DNA of 64,000 nucleotides from Beroe forskalii (taxonomy: Eukaryota > Ctenophora > Nuda > Beroida > Beroidae), in contig WFMF01000463.1 in the NCBI GenBank assembly GCA_011033025.1, positions 1-64,000 of the forward strand, in the 5' to 3' direction. Numbering within the stretch: position 1 is the first letter of the stretch; each line of letters opens with the position of its first letter. Shown piece after piece: positions 1-11,574 of this stretch. The position numbers and the translations under genes are program-made. The notes under the pieces were generated by a model that did no database searches, was not told the origin of the DNA, and worked only from the letters and a program-made list of their open reading frames with translations.

Positions 1-1331
1 GAATTTTTTGAATTTGGTTTATTCCTTCACGTCTTGTAGCCGATAGGTTGGACATTCAAGCGATGATCCTCAGAGTTGGGAAAAATAAAATTTTTCCCAT
101 TTTTCAGTTAATACAGGTTAACAAAGTCTTTTTCCCCAACAGGTTTTGCAGTTTTTTGGCTCACCAGCCCTTAACAACGGGTTTTTCGCGGACTTGTCCT
201 GGTGATGGAATTTCTGGCAGTTGTTACATCTTTAATGAAGTGGCAAAACACTGCAATGTACTTTCCCAAAAAAACCCCTTTTTTTTGGAGATGCTAAAGA
301 ACTTTCTGATCTCGTTGCTTCCCCTGATGCCCTGGTCCCCTATTCCCCACTTCGTTGCTCCCTGATGTATAACCCCCAAAAGGGGTTGATCCATTGCAAA
401 AGTGATGTTTTCCCCCTCGTGCTTTGACATGGCTACCCTTAGATGATCGGGAAAAATTTTCTCAATGATGTTAGCAAGCAGAATGTGGGGAGTCCTCTCA
501 GGTGGCTGAAAAACCTTGTGTCCAGGGTGGAGTTCCTCTATTCTTTTAGCCAGCTTTTGCGGTCCCTGCTTTTCAACAACCAGTACATTTTCACCAGACT
601 TTTTTTGTAGCTTTTATTAACATGAATTTTGTTTTCAGTCACTATTTTTCCAAATCAGTATATCAGCCATATTAGTACCAGAGGAGTTCATTTCAAGATG
701 AGGTGTTTTAGATTTGACTTTTTTCAAGTCCTTCCTTATTATTCAAAAGAGGGGTTTAATTCAGCCTGTGGCTGGGTACTAATAGGCTCAGGTTGGGGTT
801 GTGTAACAGTCTGATTTCCCTGCATGACGATCAGATCCTTAATTTGAGTGATATTGTTTTCCATGGATTCCATTTTCCGCTCCAGTGTATGAACATGAGC
901 CTGCAGAGATGCAGCTTTCTTGTGCTCATGATCAGTCAGGCATGGATCACAAATAAAACAGAATGTACCACCAAATGAATCACTTTCTCTAATCGCTTGG
1001 AAAATGTTCAAGATATGTTTTTTGTTGCATAGCACATTATCCCCAGAGCCCCATTTGCCAATCTGCATATTGCATGAAAATTCTTGTTACAAAATAAACA
1101 TGTCACATTTTTCCAATGCATTATCATCTTCGCAAAGCAGAACAAATGCCGAATTCATTGATCAAAGTTGGAGAAGTGCAAACAGGGTTACCTTTCCTTG
1201 AGTGGGGAGTCGAGAAATTAGATTGCTTTGATGTGTGTGTGGAGGTGGCTGGAGTTGGAGTTAGGTAGTGACGAGGGGGTGAGGTTGTGACTGATGTCAG
1301 TCTCATTGTCGCTGTCTTCAGCTAGAACCAT
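1..1331 (-). mobile_element. Degenerate LINE ORF1-like remnant
   Basis: Read on the minus strand, this stretch holds broken coding sequence that looks like the first ORF of a non-LTR retrotransposon. From about 1,328 down there is an N-terminal Ser/Thr/Asn-rich piece. Next, near 1,110-1,050, comes a zinc-finger-like segment (CLFCNKNFHAICR). A frame at 1,068-739 then contains FCFICDPCLTDHEH followed by a short coiled coil (LERKMESMENN). A further piece near 590-430 reads KLAKRIEELHPGHKVFQPP. A Cys/His finger followed by a coiled coil is usual for LINE ORF1 proteins of the CR1/Jockey group. The pieces lie in different frames with stops between them, so the copy is dead. It lies downstream of the RT fragment at 1,600-3,430, so it is probably a second, separately inserted copy. 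Assignment as ORF1 is inference. Confidence 0.5.
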
Positions 1332-1599
1332 GGTGGGGTGCACTCTCTAAACAGTGCCTGAAATGAAACTTGAGGACGGGGCAGGGTTGAAACCACTACA
1401 CTTACACCAGCGCCTGATGCACTCCCCACCAAGACTTCAAGCAAGAATTACCCAGAAGGACGGTGTACTAATCAGAATGATTCCGACAGCACACAGACAA
1501 TCTGTTATCAAATCAAACTTTCGGCTTTGGGTTCCTCAGTTAGTTAATTTAATATGTGTTGTGTTGTAAGTTGTGTTGTGTTGTAAGTTGTTAGTGACC
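1332..1599. other. Non-coding stretch between two LINE pieces
   Basis: No reading frame of note is seen here. A short tandem of GTTGTGTTGTAA occurs near 1,556-1,590. The position fits an untranslated region of one of the flanking LINE fragments, but nothing in the sequence proves it. Confidence 0.3.
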
Positions 1600-3430
1600 A
1601 TTCCCTTGATCCAGCCGGCTGTGCTTGGGTCTAGGGGGGACTTGTCGATGGCTTCCGAGATAGCTTTGAAGGACACTGTCGAAGGCCCCTTCTCGATCAA
1701 GGAAGGTGCCTAGAACATGGTCCCTTAGTTGGCTATTCTCTTCTCGATCTTGGTGACTTTGTGAGCTGTTTCAGTTGAGGTGCCTTTCTTGGAAGCCAAA
1801 CTGCTTTTGCTAGGATTTGTCACTCCATGCCAAGGTCATGCTGCATATGCTTAAAGGATTGGCCTTTTTTCCTGTAGCTTGAGGGAGTGGGTGAGAGTGT
1901 AATAGTGCGGAAAGCGTTGGGTTTATAGTCAGTCTTCCAGGTTTGGGATGAAGATGCCCGTTGGATTCGGTCCAAGGTTTGGGAACGTGCTGCATTTCAT
2001 GACTTTTGATCATGATTCTTCACAGCGATATTGATGTGCTTCCCGCTTGTTGAATTGTGATTGGCTGAAGTGTGTCTGGTCCAGCTGCTTTGAGGGGGGC
2101 TCGAGAAGGACATTATTGCTTCCTTCATTCTTGTGTCACTGTAAATATTGTCTAGAAGATGTGTGTCTGGGATAGTATGGTCTGTATGAGGATTAGAGGT
2201 AGCATCATCTTTGAAATGACTTCTCTCCATAACCTCGAGAGTGTCTCTTCGGTGTGGTCGTGAGGGTGCCATCTGATTTGTAGACAGATTCTAGCTTCTC
2301 TGTCTTGTCATTGCAATTTTTGAGAATTTTTGTTCATTCTGGCCGACTCCTTGACTGTCTCAGTGTCGGCACAGAATTTCCTCCATTCGTCCTGTTTTGT
2401 TTTTGGTGTGTGAAGTTTGTTGTAAGTTCTGTTGCTCTGTCTGAGGGCTTCCCAGTGTTCTTGGGTTTTTGCTGGAACGTGCAGTCATGAGTTTCCGCTT
2501 CATGTCGCGGTGTGCCTGTTCCACCTCAGCGGTCAGCCAGGGTGGTTTTTTGATGGTGCTTTCATGATGTGTGTTATTGGGCATGCTTTATTGAAAGCCT
2601 TAGTTAGATGTTCGTTGAGTTTGGTTGCAGCAGTGTCCAAGTCTTTGTTTGAGTTAATGTCATGGATGGGGTGGGGTTATTTGTCCAGGAAGGTATCAAA
2701 TACTTCCCCAGTCTGTGTTTTTTGGTAAGCCAGGACTTGCCGAGGCTTGTTGAGTCGCTTCGAAGTTATGTTGAATGTAATGTAGTGATGATCGGAATTA
2801 GAGTAGCTAAGATCCTTCAATTCTCGACCTGGTCGTTACCTACGTTGTTGGTGATGGTGAGGTCAATAATAGATTCATGGCCTCTGGAGTTAGAGAAAAG
2901 TTGGGGTAGTGCCCTTATTAACCCAAGTTTAGGCCGAGGCTGCTGAGGAGATCAACAAGGCTTTCTCCCGGTTATTGCAGGTTTTGTTTCCCCAGAGGGT
3001 GTGCTGTGCATTAGTGTCAGAGCCTATAATGATAGGAAGTTTGTTGTTATTTGCGTAGTTAACAAAGAGGTATGAAGTTGGTGGGGGTATGTTGTGTGTT
3101 ATGTCCATGTAGGATGACACGAAATGATTTCTTTGTCCTCATGTTTCAGTAGCACTGCTATGAGGTCTAGGGTGGTAAACTGTGTCAGCTCCGGCAATGG
3201 TTATCTAAGTCTTTTGTGTACTACTACCGCCGCTCGTGGTTTGTTAGACCTATCTGTGCTGTAGTATGTTTTCAGGTGAGGATTGATTTTGGGGATGATG
3301 TTGTTGGAGTTCGAGTATGGCTCCGTGGCAAGAATTATATGGGGTTAATTTTGTTCTTATTAGCGATTAACGTGTCCCATGCATTCTTCTTTTTTCTTGG
3401 TTGATTTGGGTAACTGATAGAAGATTTTGC
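1600..3430 (-). mobile_element. Broken LINE ORF2: endonuclease and 5' part of RT
   Basis: Minus-strand frames, read from 3,430 downwards, give the usual order of a LINE ORF2. The endonuclease start lies near 3,400-3,240 and contains an ATEPYSNSN-like segment. The endonuclease core IIGSDTNAQHTLWG lies at about 2,989-3,035. A SDHHY-like endonuclease end lies near 2,790. The linker KPPWLTAEVEQAHRDMKRKL lies within 2,360-2,584. RT motif A, FLDREGAFDS, lies at about 1,671-1,710. The copy is interrupted by several stops and frame changes and ends soon after motif A, so the catalytic YxDD part and the C-terminus are missing. Endonuclease, linker and motif A resemble the Jockey/CR1 type of APE-endonuclease LINE. 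The clade assignment is tentative. Confidence 0.8.
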
Positions 3431-5400
3431 CCCTTTACTTGCGGCTCCTCTGTTGGAAGTGCAAGGGGCCCACCCGCATTGGGGAGAAGTTAAGGTTTGG
3501 TTTGGGGTCGAAGGTTGAGGGGGTTTTTTGGTGCGGCGGAGAAAGAGTCGAGGGGCCCCCGCCCGCCCCACAGGTCTACGACCTGTCTGGGGCCAGGCGG
3601 TTACTGGCGGCCGGCCAGAGCAAATACCCGCCGAGGATATGGTCCCAGGTAGCATTTCATTGGCTCAGGTACTCCTTGCCCTTAGGTGAAACGTCTGCAG
3701 GCCCACACACCCTCGACGGCTGGCCACTACCCCCTCTCCACCCTCTCCGGCTTGCTCAGTGCACATGCTGTAAAGTAATTGTTTGTAGTTAATGTAGTTG
3801 CCTCGGATCTGGTACTGCGTTTGGAGCGCCACCCATGACGATAGCAATGATGGGGTAAGATGTGAAAATAAACGAATAATCCATAAAACATTGGAAGAAA
3901 TGCGGTAATGTGAAATACCGCCAGAAGAAAAGTAAAAGGCATGTAAGAACTGTCTCAGGGTGACAGCCTTGAGGACCATGCCTACCCTCACAAACCCAAA
4001 AGACCCTTTAGTCCCTTTTGAGCGGACGGTTGTGAGTGAATCGTACACAGGGGATGACAGGGTTACTACTGCCCCCGAAGCAGGTATGCCGCTGGCAAGC
4101 CATAAAGGGAGGGCAGTCAGCACACGTGCCGCGGGGTCAGGGTGACCTATTGTGCAAAAGGAAAGAGCCGTGTACGTCCCCGCCCACACCCCCTCCCCCC
4201 GGACGGTTCGAGCCACCTCGCAGGGCTGAAGAAGCTCCCCTTGACGTAGACCCGAGCACCATCAAGTGGTCCCCAGTATCCAGTCGCAGGCAGACAACCC
4301 CCTCCCTTACACGAAGCGGCCCACTAACCATACGGCACGAGGATGTGCAGGCAGACACGCACCGGAACGTCCCCGCCCCCTCCCCCAGACGGCTCGAGCC
4401 ACCTCGCAGGGCTGAAGCTCCCTTGACGTAGACCCGAGCACCATCAAGTGGTCCCCAGTATCCAGTCGCAGACAACCCCTCCCTTACACGAAGCGGCCCA
4501 CTAACCATACGGCAGGAGGATGTGCAGGCGGACACGCACCGGAAAAGAAGAAAAAGAAAGAAAGGGAAAACAAGGGGCGGCTCCCCGCCCCCTGCGCCCC
4601 GCCCGCCAAGCAGCCAGAGCCCCGCGATGGGTTGGGGCAACCCCCCCGACATGGACCCTTGGTCCAACGAGTGGATCTCGGTACCCAGCCGTGGGCGTCC
4701 CCCCTTCCCACGAAGACCCCCACGCCACGTGACGGACGGTTTACGCAGAAGGCCGGAATCCGCCTAAGGCAGGGGAGGTCCCGATCTTTTATGCACCCCC
4801 AGGAGACGCCCTGCCCTATGGCCGACCCAGGGGCTGAATCGTTTGGCGTAACAGCGGCCGTCAGCCGGTTTGTCTCCCTACTGCCGGCCCCTGTCCGAGA
4901 CAGCCCCCTTACCGTCCACTAGGCTTATGCTGTCTGAGGGGGGCGCACTCCAGACCGAGACCTAAGATGAAGTCGAGGACACCCCCTCCCCGCGGAACTG
5001 CCCAGCTGTTACCGCAGGAAGAGGGGCCTTCCTGGGGTGCTCTGCCAGGCTAGAACTGTGTTTAGCCAGCCTCAGAGCGGGTGAGTGGCTGTTTCCGGCG
5101 CTTCCCGCGAGGAGGATCCCCGGCCTTCACGGGATCGGCCTCTCCCCTGGGCTGTGGAGTTAAGGGGTGACCCAGGGGGGTGGAGGGCGCGCTAGGGCCG
5201 GGGATTCCGGAGCTTGTGCACGCCATGCCCAGACTAGGCACTCCGGAGACACAGTATCCCCCACGTACGCAGCGCCCCAGGGGCGCGGCCGGCAGCGGCG
5301 AGCCGCCGCCGACCCCGCCGACCCGGCGCACCACGCCCGTGAAGTGTGTTTTGCTGGTGAATAGGCCTTGGACAAAACACAAGCGCCTAGGGGGGCCATG
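3431..5400. other. GC-rich island with degenerate internal repeats
   Basis: This segment is far richer in G and C than the DNA around it. It contains a block at about 4,198-4,385 that is repeated at about 4,386-4,545; both copies carry GACGTAGACCCGAGCACCAT and CGAAGCGGCCCACTAACCAT. A third, strongly diverged relative lies at about 4,628-4,760. Frames are open in several directions because the region is GC-rich, but none is recognisable. It adjoins the 5' side of the LINE endonuclease fragment and may be that element's 5' region. A CpG island or another repeat is equally possible. No rRNA signature was recognised. Confidence 0.4.
4198..4770 (+). repeat. Two and a half copies of a ~188-bp GC-rich repeat
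   Basis: Copies 1 and 2 are near identical apart from small indels, with starts about 188 bp apart. The third is visible mainly at the protein level in one plus-strand frame: copy 1 reads LDVDPSTIKWSPVSSR and copy 3 reads PDMDPWSNEWISVPSR. No known domain is recognised. Confidence 0.6.
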
Positions 5401-6484
5401 TAGTCCCATGCACTCCTCCCATTTATAATATAAGTATGTACTTCTCTTCACTAAGTGCATATGCTTAATTTCTTGATGCTTGGAGTAAAGACAAAGACCA
5501 AAGAGCAATTTTCAGTTTTATTCTGGCAGATGGTCACTGCACTTGTCTGTGCTATACTCTGGTACCAGAGGGTGACTGCTAGGGGCTTACCTCTTAAAAA
5601 GCTCTCACAATTTAAACACCCTGAAAGCTGAGGCCTGCACACCACTCATCATGGTGTGACTCACTTAGATCCTTCTGCTCTCCAGATTGTATAACCTAAA
5701 GGAATCATGTTGGTGATCAAGTAAACAAGTATGGAGGTATCTTAATGTGATACTTCATCATAATGTAAAATTCTCATGCCAAATATTATGTAATACCACA
5801 TACTAATTCTTAATCATCTAATACTTCATCATAATTTACAATATTTATGCAAAAAATTATGTCCTTTCATATCTACTTGCTTATCATCTCATTTAGGTGC
5901 TCAATATATAAATTTTTGCGTGTTAGCCTAATAAATGTCATGCTGTCATTGGGCAATGCGCAGTGCAAGAGGAGCTGGGACACCCGGAGTGAGATTAATT
6001 TGGCCCACCCTTCGCTCTCTTGGTGATTTAGCAGTACAACCCTCATGAGAGCATGGCCATTCAGCTAAGTGTTCCCTTCCCTGATACAATAAACGCCAAA
6101 CAATCTTTGTTCCATAGTTCATATGAGTTATAATATGATATGCAAGTATTACACTGTAGTCGAGTGAAACACAAAGAGTCAAGTCAGTCCACACCGCAAA
6201 AATCTACTAGTTTCGACAGGTTACATTATCTGAATAATATAAAACCTATCGTCCTCAGGATCTCCTTGGACATAGACTTCCTGAAGTAATCAAAAACATA
6301 AAATGTTGTCAACAAGATATACATAAAAACCTAAAAATAAAAATGGACAAAAGGGGAAAAATTAGTAAAAAGCAGAATATATATCTACCTAAAAAGAAAT
6401 AATGCAATGAATTATTAAAAAGCATTTTCAAACCCTAGCTACCCCACGTGGGAAGCTAAATAAAGTGTGCCTACATTAGTGCCA
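5401..6484. other. AT-rich intergenic stretch
   Basis: No convincing gene is seen. A loose direct repeat built around ACTTCATCATAAT occurs at about 5,752-5,795 and 5,822-5,870. Short frames occur in several phases, but none has a recognisable motif. Confidence 0.4.
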
Positions 6485-7117
6485 TCAAAGTAGTGTTTGA
6501 GGGGTTGCTCTTATTGGCAACTGGGATTGGAGAAGAGAATTGTTTATATCATAAAGGTGCCGCAAGTTTCTGAATACTTCTGTGCACCCTGAATGAAATG
6601 ATCTATGTGGTCCATGCTGTCGAGTCCTACCTCCTTTAAAGTTTAATATGATATTATCTACAGATGTGAGACATTCTCTGAATCTGAGTTTAATTTGCAG
6701 TGTTAGGGCCTTCCTCATGGCAGCGGTGGTAGTTGTGGGAACAAATATGGCATAGATTTCCCTGTAGCATAGGTGCCGTTGTGAAAACATGGTTCTGACT
6801 TGAGTCTGTAATGCGATTAGGTCAATCTTGAAGTCTACTAGTATCCTTGTTAATGCTTCAATCATGTCTGAGGGTGTTTTGGAAACTAGTGTGGTGTTAA
6901 TGGATTGAATCAATGTTAAGCATTGCATGTGGAGCATGTTTTGAATGGTGTTTACATTGTCCGTGCTGAACACTGGGCTTGTAATTCTACCCCAGGTGGG
7001 GAGGTAAAATTTCCACTCCTCTAAGGTGACTTCGGTGTGCAAGATTTCCAGCATGGTGGGTCCATTTAAGCGAAAATTCTCTGCAGGCCATCTTGGGAGG
7101 TGGGTAAGGTGGGTCAT
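6485..7117 (-). CDS. Orphan 210-aa ORF, unrecognised
   Basis: This is an uninterrupted 210-residue frame in otherwise stop-rich AT-rich DNA. It starts at ATG 7,115-7,117 and ends just above 6,484. The product would be soluble and mostly helical, with no signal peptide or membrane segment. It carries hydrophobic/polar stretches such as SDMIEALTRILVDFKIDLI and a basic, His/Arg-rich patch (GRTRQHGPHRSFHSG) near residue 170. I recognise no domain. It lies just outside the left end of the 10-kb foldback element and could be a fragment of another mobile element, an exon of a host gene, or a chance frame. It is listed for its length only. Confidence 0.35.
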   Translation of the reverse strand: MTHLTHLPRWPAENFRLNGPTMLEILHTEVTLEEWKFYLPTWGRITSPVFSTDNVNTIQNMLHMQCLTLIQSINTTLVSKTPSDMIEALTRILVDFKIDLIALQTQVRTMFSQRHLCYREIYAIFVPTTTTAAMRKALTLQIKLRFRECLTSVDNIILNFKGGRTRQHGPHRSFHSGCTEVFRNLRHLYDINNSLLQSQLPIRATPQTLL

Positions 7118-7318
7118 GGTGGATATTAACCTAAAGAGAGTAGATAAGGTTTATATGTGAAGACAGAAGTGTTAAAGATGCATTAAGATGTGAAGATGTT
7201 GGCAAGTTTGATTGAATTATGATATTTTTCAATATACTGTAATTTCATGCAAATATACGACAAAAGCCACCAGATTGAAACTCCGATCTTCCTGAATCAT
7301 AGGCAAACAAATCCAAGG

Positions 7319-7327
7319 CAATAAGTA
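7319..7327 (+). repeat. Left 9-bp target site duplication of foldback element
   Basis: The 9-mer CAATAAGTA stands directly before the left terminal sequence GGCAAAAAAATGGGTGG. The same 9-mer directly follows the right terminus at 17,391-17,399. Confidence 0.85.
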
Positions 7328-7830
7328 GGCAAAAAAATGGGTGGACTTAACTCCGCCGCAGACCCGCTGCGGACCCGGTGGACCCGCTGCGGGTCCGCCG
7401 CGGACTCCACTAAAGTCCACCATGAAATTTTTTTGGTGGACTTTGGTGGACCCGCAGCGGACTTTTCAAAACTCCGCCGCAGAGTGGTGGGTCCGCTGCG
7501 GGTCCGCTCGGGCTCCGCCGCGCACTGGTGGACAGTCCACCGAAAAAGTCCACCAAAAAAGTCCACCAGGAAAAAAAGTCCGCCGTGGATTGGAGTCCAC
7601 CGCAGAGTTTTTGTCCACCGGTGGACTCCCCAGGTGGACTCCACCAGCGGACTTTGGTCCACCGGCGGAGTCCACAGGTGGAGTCCACAGGTGGAGTCCA
7701 CCAGCGGAGTCCACCTGTGGACTCCACCAGCGGATTCCACCAGCAGAGTCCACCAGCGGAGCCCACAGGTGGAGTCCACAGGTGGAGTCCAACTCCACCA
7801 GCGGAGTCCTCTTGTGGATAACATTTTTGG
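7328..7830 (+). repeat. Left outer terminal inverted repeat (GTCCACC-rich)
   Basis: This block is built of short variants of GTCCACCAGCGGAGTCCAC and is itself full of small inverted repeats. It matches the complement of 16,912-17,390 at high identity for the first ~230 bp and more loosely after that. The long frames on both strands here arise from the repeat and carry no protein signal. Confidence 0.8.
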
Positions 7831-8605
7831 CCCCGAAATTCCATGATTTTCTGGCGAAATAGCCGTCAAATCGCTCAAAATTTCCATGAATTGCGGACGT
7901 CCGCATTATGTCCGATATACCTTATCGGACATAATTATCACGGACTTTAGTTTCACGGACATAAAACTTCACGGACATTAATGATTATTAATGATTATAA
8001 TATTCACGCTTGATCCAGCCACTTCAAATTTCAAAAAATCTTCAAAATTATCGGCTCGATTTCTCCCATTTTTCCCCCACTTGAATGCTTGGACTGAAGA
8101 TTTTTTCAATATTTTTCTTTAATAAATATGATAAATTTCCATATTGCAGGTACTAATACTAATACTAATAAGCATTAAAAAGAAGCATAATTTCGGTAAA
8201 ATGGTAGTACAGGAACATGGATGAATTTAGCCCCCAATAGCCCCCATTAGCCCCCATGGGGGCTACGTGAGGGGCTAATAAGGGGCTAGTGAGGGGCTAA
8301 TTTTAAGCATTTAGCCCCCGTGGGCGCTAAAATAGCATGGGGGCTATGGTGGGGGCTATAGCGCCCACGGTGAGGGGCTATTTAGCCCCCATTAGCCCCT
8401 CACTAGCCCCTCACTAGCCCCTCACGTAGCCCCCACGGGGGCTAAAAATGAAGGTTAGCCCCTTATTAGCCCCCATTAGCCCCCACAGAAAAATTAGCCC
8501 CCATTAGCCCCCACGGATTTTAAGTTTGTGAATTTCCATGGGGGCTATTGCGCCCATATGAGGGGCTATTGCTCCCATATGAGGGGCTATTGCGCCCATA
8601 TGAGG

Positions 8606-8852
8606 CTAGTGTCCCATATAACTCCTGGCTCTTCATTATCTATGATAATGACGTCAGTCAGAAAAATATAGTTAAGCGCACCTAGCGCTTTAAGGACTCG
8701 GGTTCGGGTCACGATTAGGGTCAGGATTTGTTAGGGTTAGGGTTAGGATTAAGGTTAGGGTTTTGGTTAGGGTCATGGTTAGGTTTGGGATACAGAAAAA
8801 TTGACCTTTAGGTCTGTGACGTCACTCAGCCAGAGTTATATGGGACACATAC
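8606..8852 (-). mobile_element. MITE copy A (CRE/telomere-like family), in left arm
   Basis: The terminal inverted repeats read GTGTCCCATATAACTC at both ends. Inside are AATGACGTCA and TGACGTCACT near the two ends, and a core of TTAGGG-type steps (GTTAGGGTTAGGGTTAGG near 8,730). The matching place in the right arm, near 12,940, lacks the insert. The flanking CCCATATGAGG is present on both sides and may be a 9-11 bp target duplication. The underlying array repeats that motif, so the duplication is uncertain. Confidence 0.65.
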
Positions 8853-9002
8853 CCCATATGAGGGGCTAATTTGGTTGGTTTCTGGCAAAATCAGCTAGCC
8901 CCCACCAGCAGTAAATTTTGTGCTAAAAATGCAAATTTTCAAATCGTATTAAAAATTGCAAGACCACTAGCCCCCACCGTTACAAAATACCTAAATAGGT
9001 TC

Positions 9003-10017
9003 CTGCACCTTACTAGCCCCTTATTAGCCCCTTATTAGCCCCTTATTAGCCCCTCACTAGCCCCTTATTAGCCCCTCACTGGCCCTTATTGGCCTCACTA
9101 GCCCCTTATTAGCCCCTCACTAGCCCCTTATTAGCCCCTCACTAGCCCCTTATTAGCCCCTCACTAGCCCCTTATTAGCCCCTCACTAGCCCCTTATTAG
9201 CCCCTCACTAGCCCCTTATTAGCCCCTCACTAGCCCCTTATTAGCCCCTCACTGGCCCCTTATTAGCCCCTCACTAGCCCCTTATTGGCCCTCACTAGCC
9301 CCTTAGCCCCCCTCACTGGCCCTTATTGGCCCCTTATTAGCCCCTCACTGGCCCTTATTTGCCCTCACTGGCCCTTATTAGCCCCTCACTGGCCCTTATT
9401 GGCCTTATTGGCCCTCACTGGCCCCTTATTAGCCCCTCACTGGCCCCTTATTGGCCCCTCACTAGCCCCTTATTAGCCCCTCACTAGCCCCTTATTAGCC
9501 CTCACTAGCCCCTTATTGGCCCCTCACTAGCCCATTATTAGCCCCTCACTAGCCCCTTATTAGCCCTTCACTAGCCCCTCACTAGCCCCTTATTAGCCCC
9601 TTATTAGCCCCTCACTAGCCCTTATTGGCCCCTCACTGGCCCTTATTAGCCCCTCACTAGCCCCTTATTGGCCCTCACTAGCCCCTTATTAGCCCCTCAC
9701 TAGCCCTTATTGGCCCTCACTGGCCTTATTGGCCCCTCACTAGCCCTCACTAGCCCTTATTAGCCCCTCACTAGCCCCTTATTGGCCTCACTGGCCTTAT
9801 TGGCCCCTCTGGCCCCTTATTAGCCCTCACTAGCCCCTTATTAGCCCCTCACTAGCCCCTCACTAGCCCCTTATTAGCCCTCACTAGCCCCTTATTGGCC
9901 CTCACTAGCCCCTTATTAGCCCCTCACTAGCCCCTTATTGGCCCTCACTGGCCTTATTGGCCCTCACTGGCCCTTATTGGCCCTTATTAGCCCCTCACTA
10001 GCCCCTCACCTGCCCTC
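9003..10017 (+). repeat. Left-arm tandem array, 22-bp unit
   Basis: About 45 copies of TAGCCCCTTATTAGCCCCTC occur, a 22-bp unit made of two similar 11-mers. Many variants replace TAG with TGG. The inverted counterpart is at 11,575-12,780. Reading frames in the array are by-products of the repeat. Confidence 0.9.
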
Positions 10018-10289
10018 ATGCATTCAGATCATAGTGCAGTTACTACGTCACGTGATATATCACGTGACATTTCACGTGGTAGACCACAAGAAATATCACG
10101 TGAACTCTAGTTCTCTCCAGTGCAGATTATATCCAGTGCTGATTATATCCAGTGCCGATTTTATCCGAAGCTCTGTTGAATCGTAAATAAATACTAATAA
10201 GTGAAATTCGTGCGGCTCTTCCAATTCCATTTTGATCCTTGAAGCAGAAAAAATACCATTACTGATACTAATCCTTTATATTGTCAGGC

Positions 10290-11310
10290 ACGCCCCGGCC
10301 GCCAAAAGCAAAGGTAAAAGGGGTCAGACAACGTCTGACAGACTCTTTGAGTCTGTGCTTGTGAGTGCGCAGAGGGGCCTGGCAACGCCAGGCAAGGATT
10401 AGGTTTTTACACACCGCTAGCATTGCTTCGAAACCTAACCATAGCTCTAACCAAAACCCTAACCTTAATGCAGAATGCAAACCCTTCCTAAGAAAAGCCT
10501 GCATACTCATAGTATAGGTTTTCGTTTGCTAAACATGTATCAGTATATCCCTGTGTGCGTTGCGCGGCGTGCTTCCCCCAGAGAAGCGTGGCGAGGCGCC
10601 CTGTAATGCATGCATACCTATAAGTATAAGGGCTTAGGAAAGGTGTATGCACGCGTGTGGCTTCCCTTACCAGGGTATGTCTCGCATGTAAACACTAAAC
10701 AGGGCTGAGTGACCTCACAGATCTAAAGGTCAAGTTTTGTATCCTCAACCTAACTGTGACCCTAAGCAAAACACAAATCATAATCCTTACCCTAAACATT
10801 GCTGTATGATGTTACCCTACCCTCCAAAGCATCGTTTGCAACACGACCCTCCAAACTTCGGTATGTCTCCCATATAAACGGCTCTGAGTGACGTCACAGA
10901 TCTAAACGTCAATTTTTCTGTATCCTAAACCTAACCATAGCCTAACCAAAACCCTAACCTTAATACAAACACTAACCCTAACAAATCCTGACCCTAATCC
11001 TGACCCTAACCCTAGTCCTTAAAGCGATAGGTGCGCGTAATTATATTTTTCTGAGTGACGTCATTGTCATGGATAATGAAGCCGTTTTATATGGGAGACC
11101 AACCCAAACTTCAGAGTGTTGCGCTAGGGATGGAGAAATCCATCAAAAACATTGTATTTGTAAATCCCGACCCTAATCCTAACCTCTTAAGCGCTAGAGT
11201 GACGTCATTGGTAGATAGGCAATGAAGGCTCGTATAAAGTTTGTGATGCCCCCTGGTCACTGGTTAGGGCTAGACTAACTGTTATTCACGGGCATCACAA
11301 ACTGGAAGAG
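10290..11310. other. Core of the foldback element: fragments of other elements
   Basis: The loop between the arms holds no gene. At 10,520-10,640 it contains a relative of the GC-rich hairpin at 18,240-18,350, in the opposite orientation. At 10,675-10,800 there is a truncated MITE and at 10,861-11,099 a full MITE of the same family as 8,606-8,852. At about 11,158-11,245 there is another half copy. TCAGGCACGC on the left and GCGTGCGTCTGAC on the right mark the inner ends of the arms. Confidence 0.6.
10861..11099 (+). mobile_element. MITE copy C (full length, in core)
   Basis: The left end reads GTATGTCTCCCATATAAACG and the right end TTTATATGGGAGAC. GAGTGACGTCAC lies near the left end and GAGTGACGTCATTG near the right end. 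The middle is rich in CCCTAA-type steps (CTAACCCTAACAAATCCTGA). It is about 239 bp long with no coding capacity. Confidence 0.75.
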
Positions 11311-11574
11311 GCGTGCGTCTGACAATATAAAGGATTAGTATCAGTAATGGTATTTTCTGCTTCAAGGATCAAAGTGGAAGAGCTTTACTTTTGAATTTTA
11401 CTTATTAGTATTTATTTACGATTCAAGGGAGCATCGGATTAAATCGGCACTGGATATAATCAGCACTGGATATAATCTGCACTGGAGAGAACAAGAGTTC
11501 ACGTGATATTTCTTGTGGTCTGCCACGTGATATATCACGACGTAGTAACTGCACTATGATCTGGAATGCATGAG

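Noticed and set aside
3431-5400. Ribosomal DNA
   Set aside because: GC-rich, but no conserved rRNA core sequence was recognised.
7297-7906. Long frames on both strands in the GTCCACC region
   Set aside because: They reflect a stop-poor simple-sequence terminal repeat and have no consistent frame.
8700-8790. Interstitial telomere or chromosome end
   Set aside because: The TTAGGG-type steps are short, degenerate and always lie between the same MITE ends.
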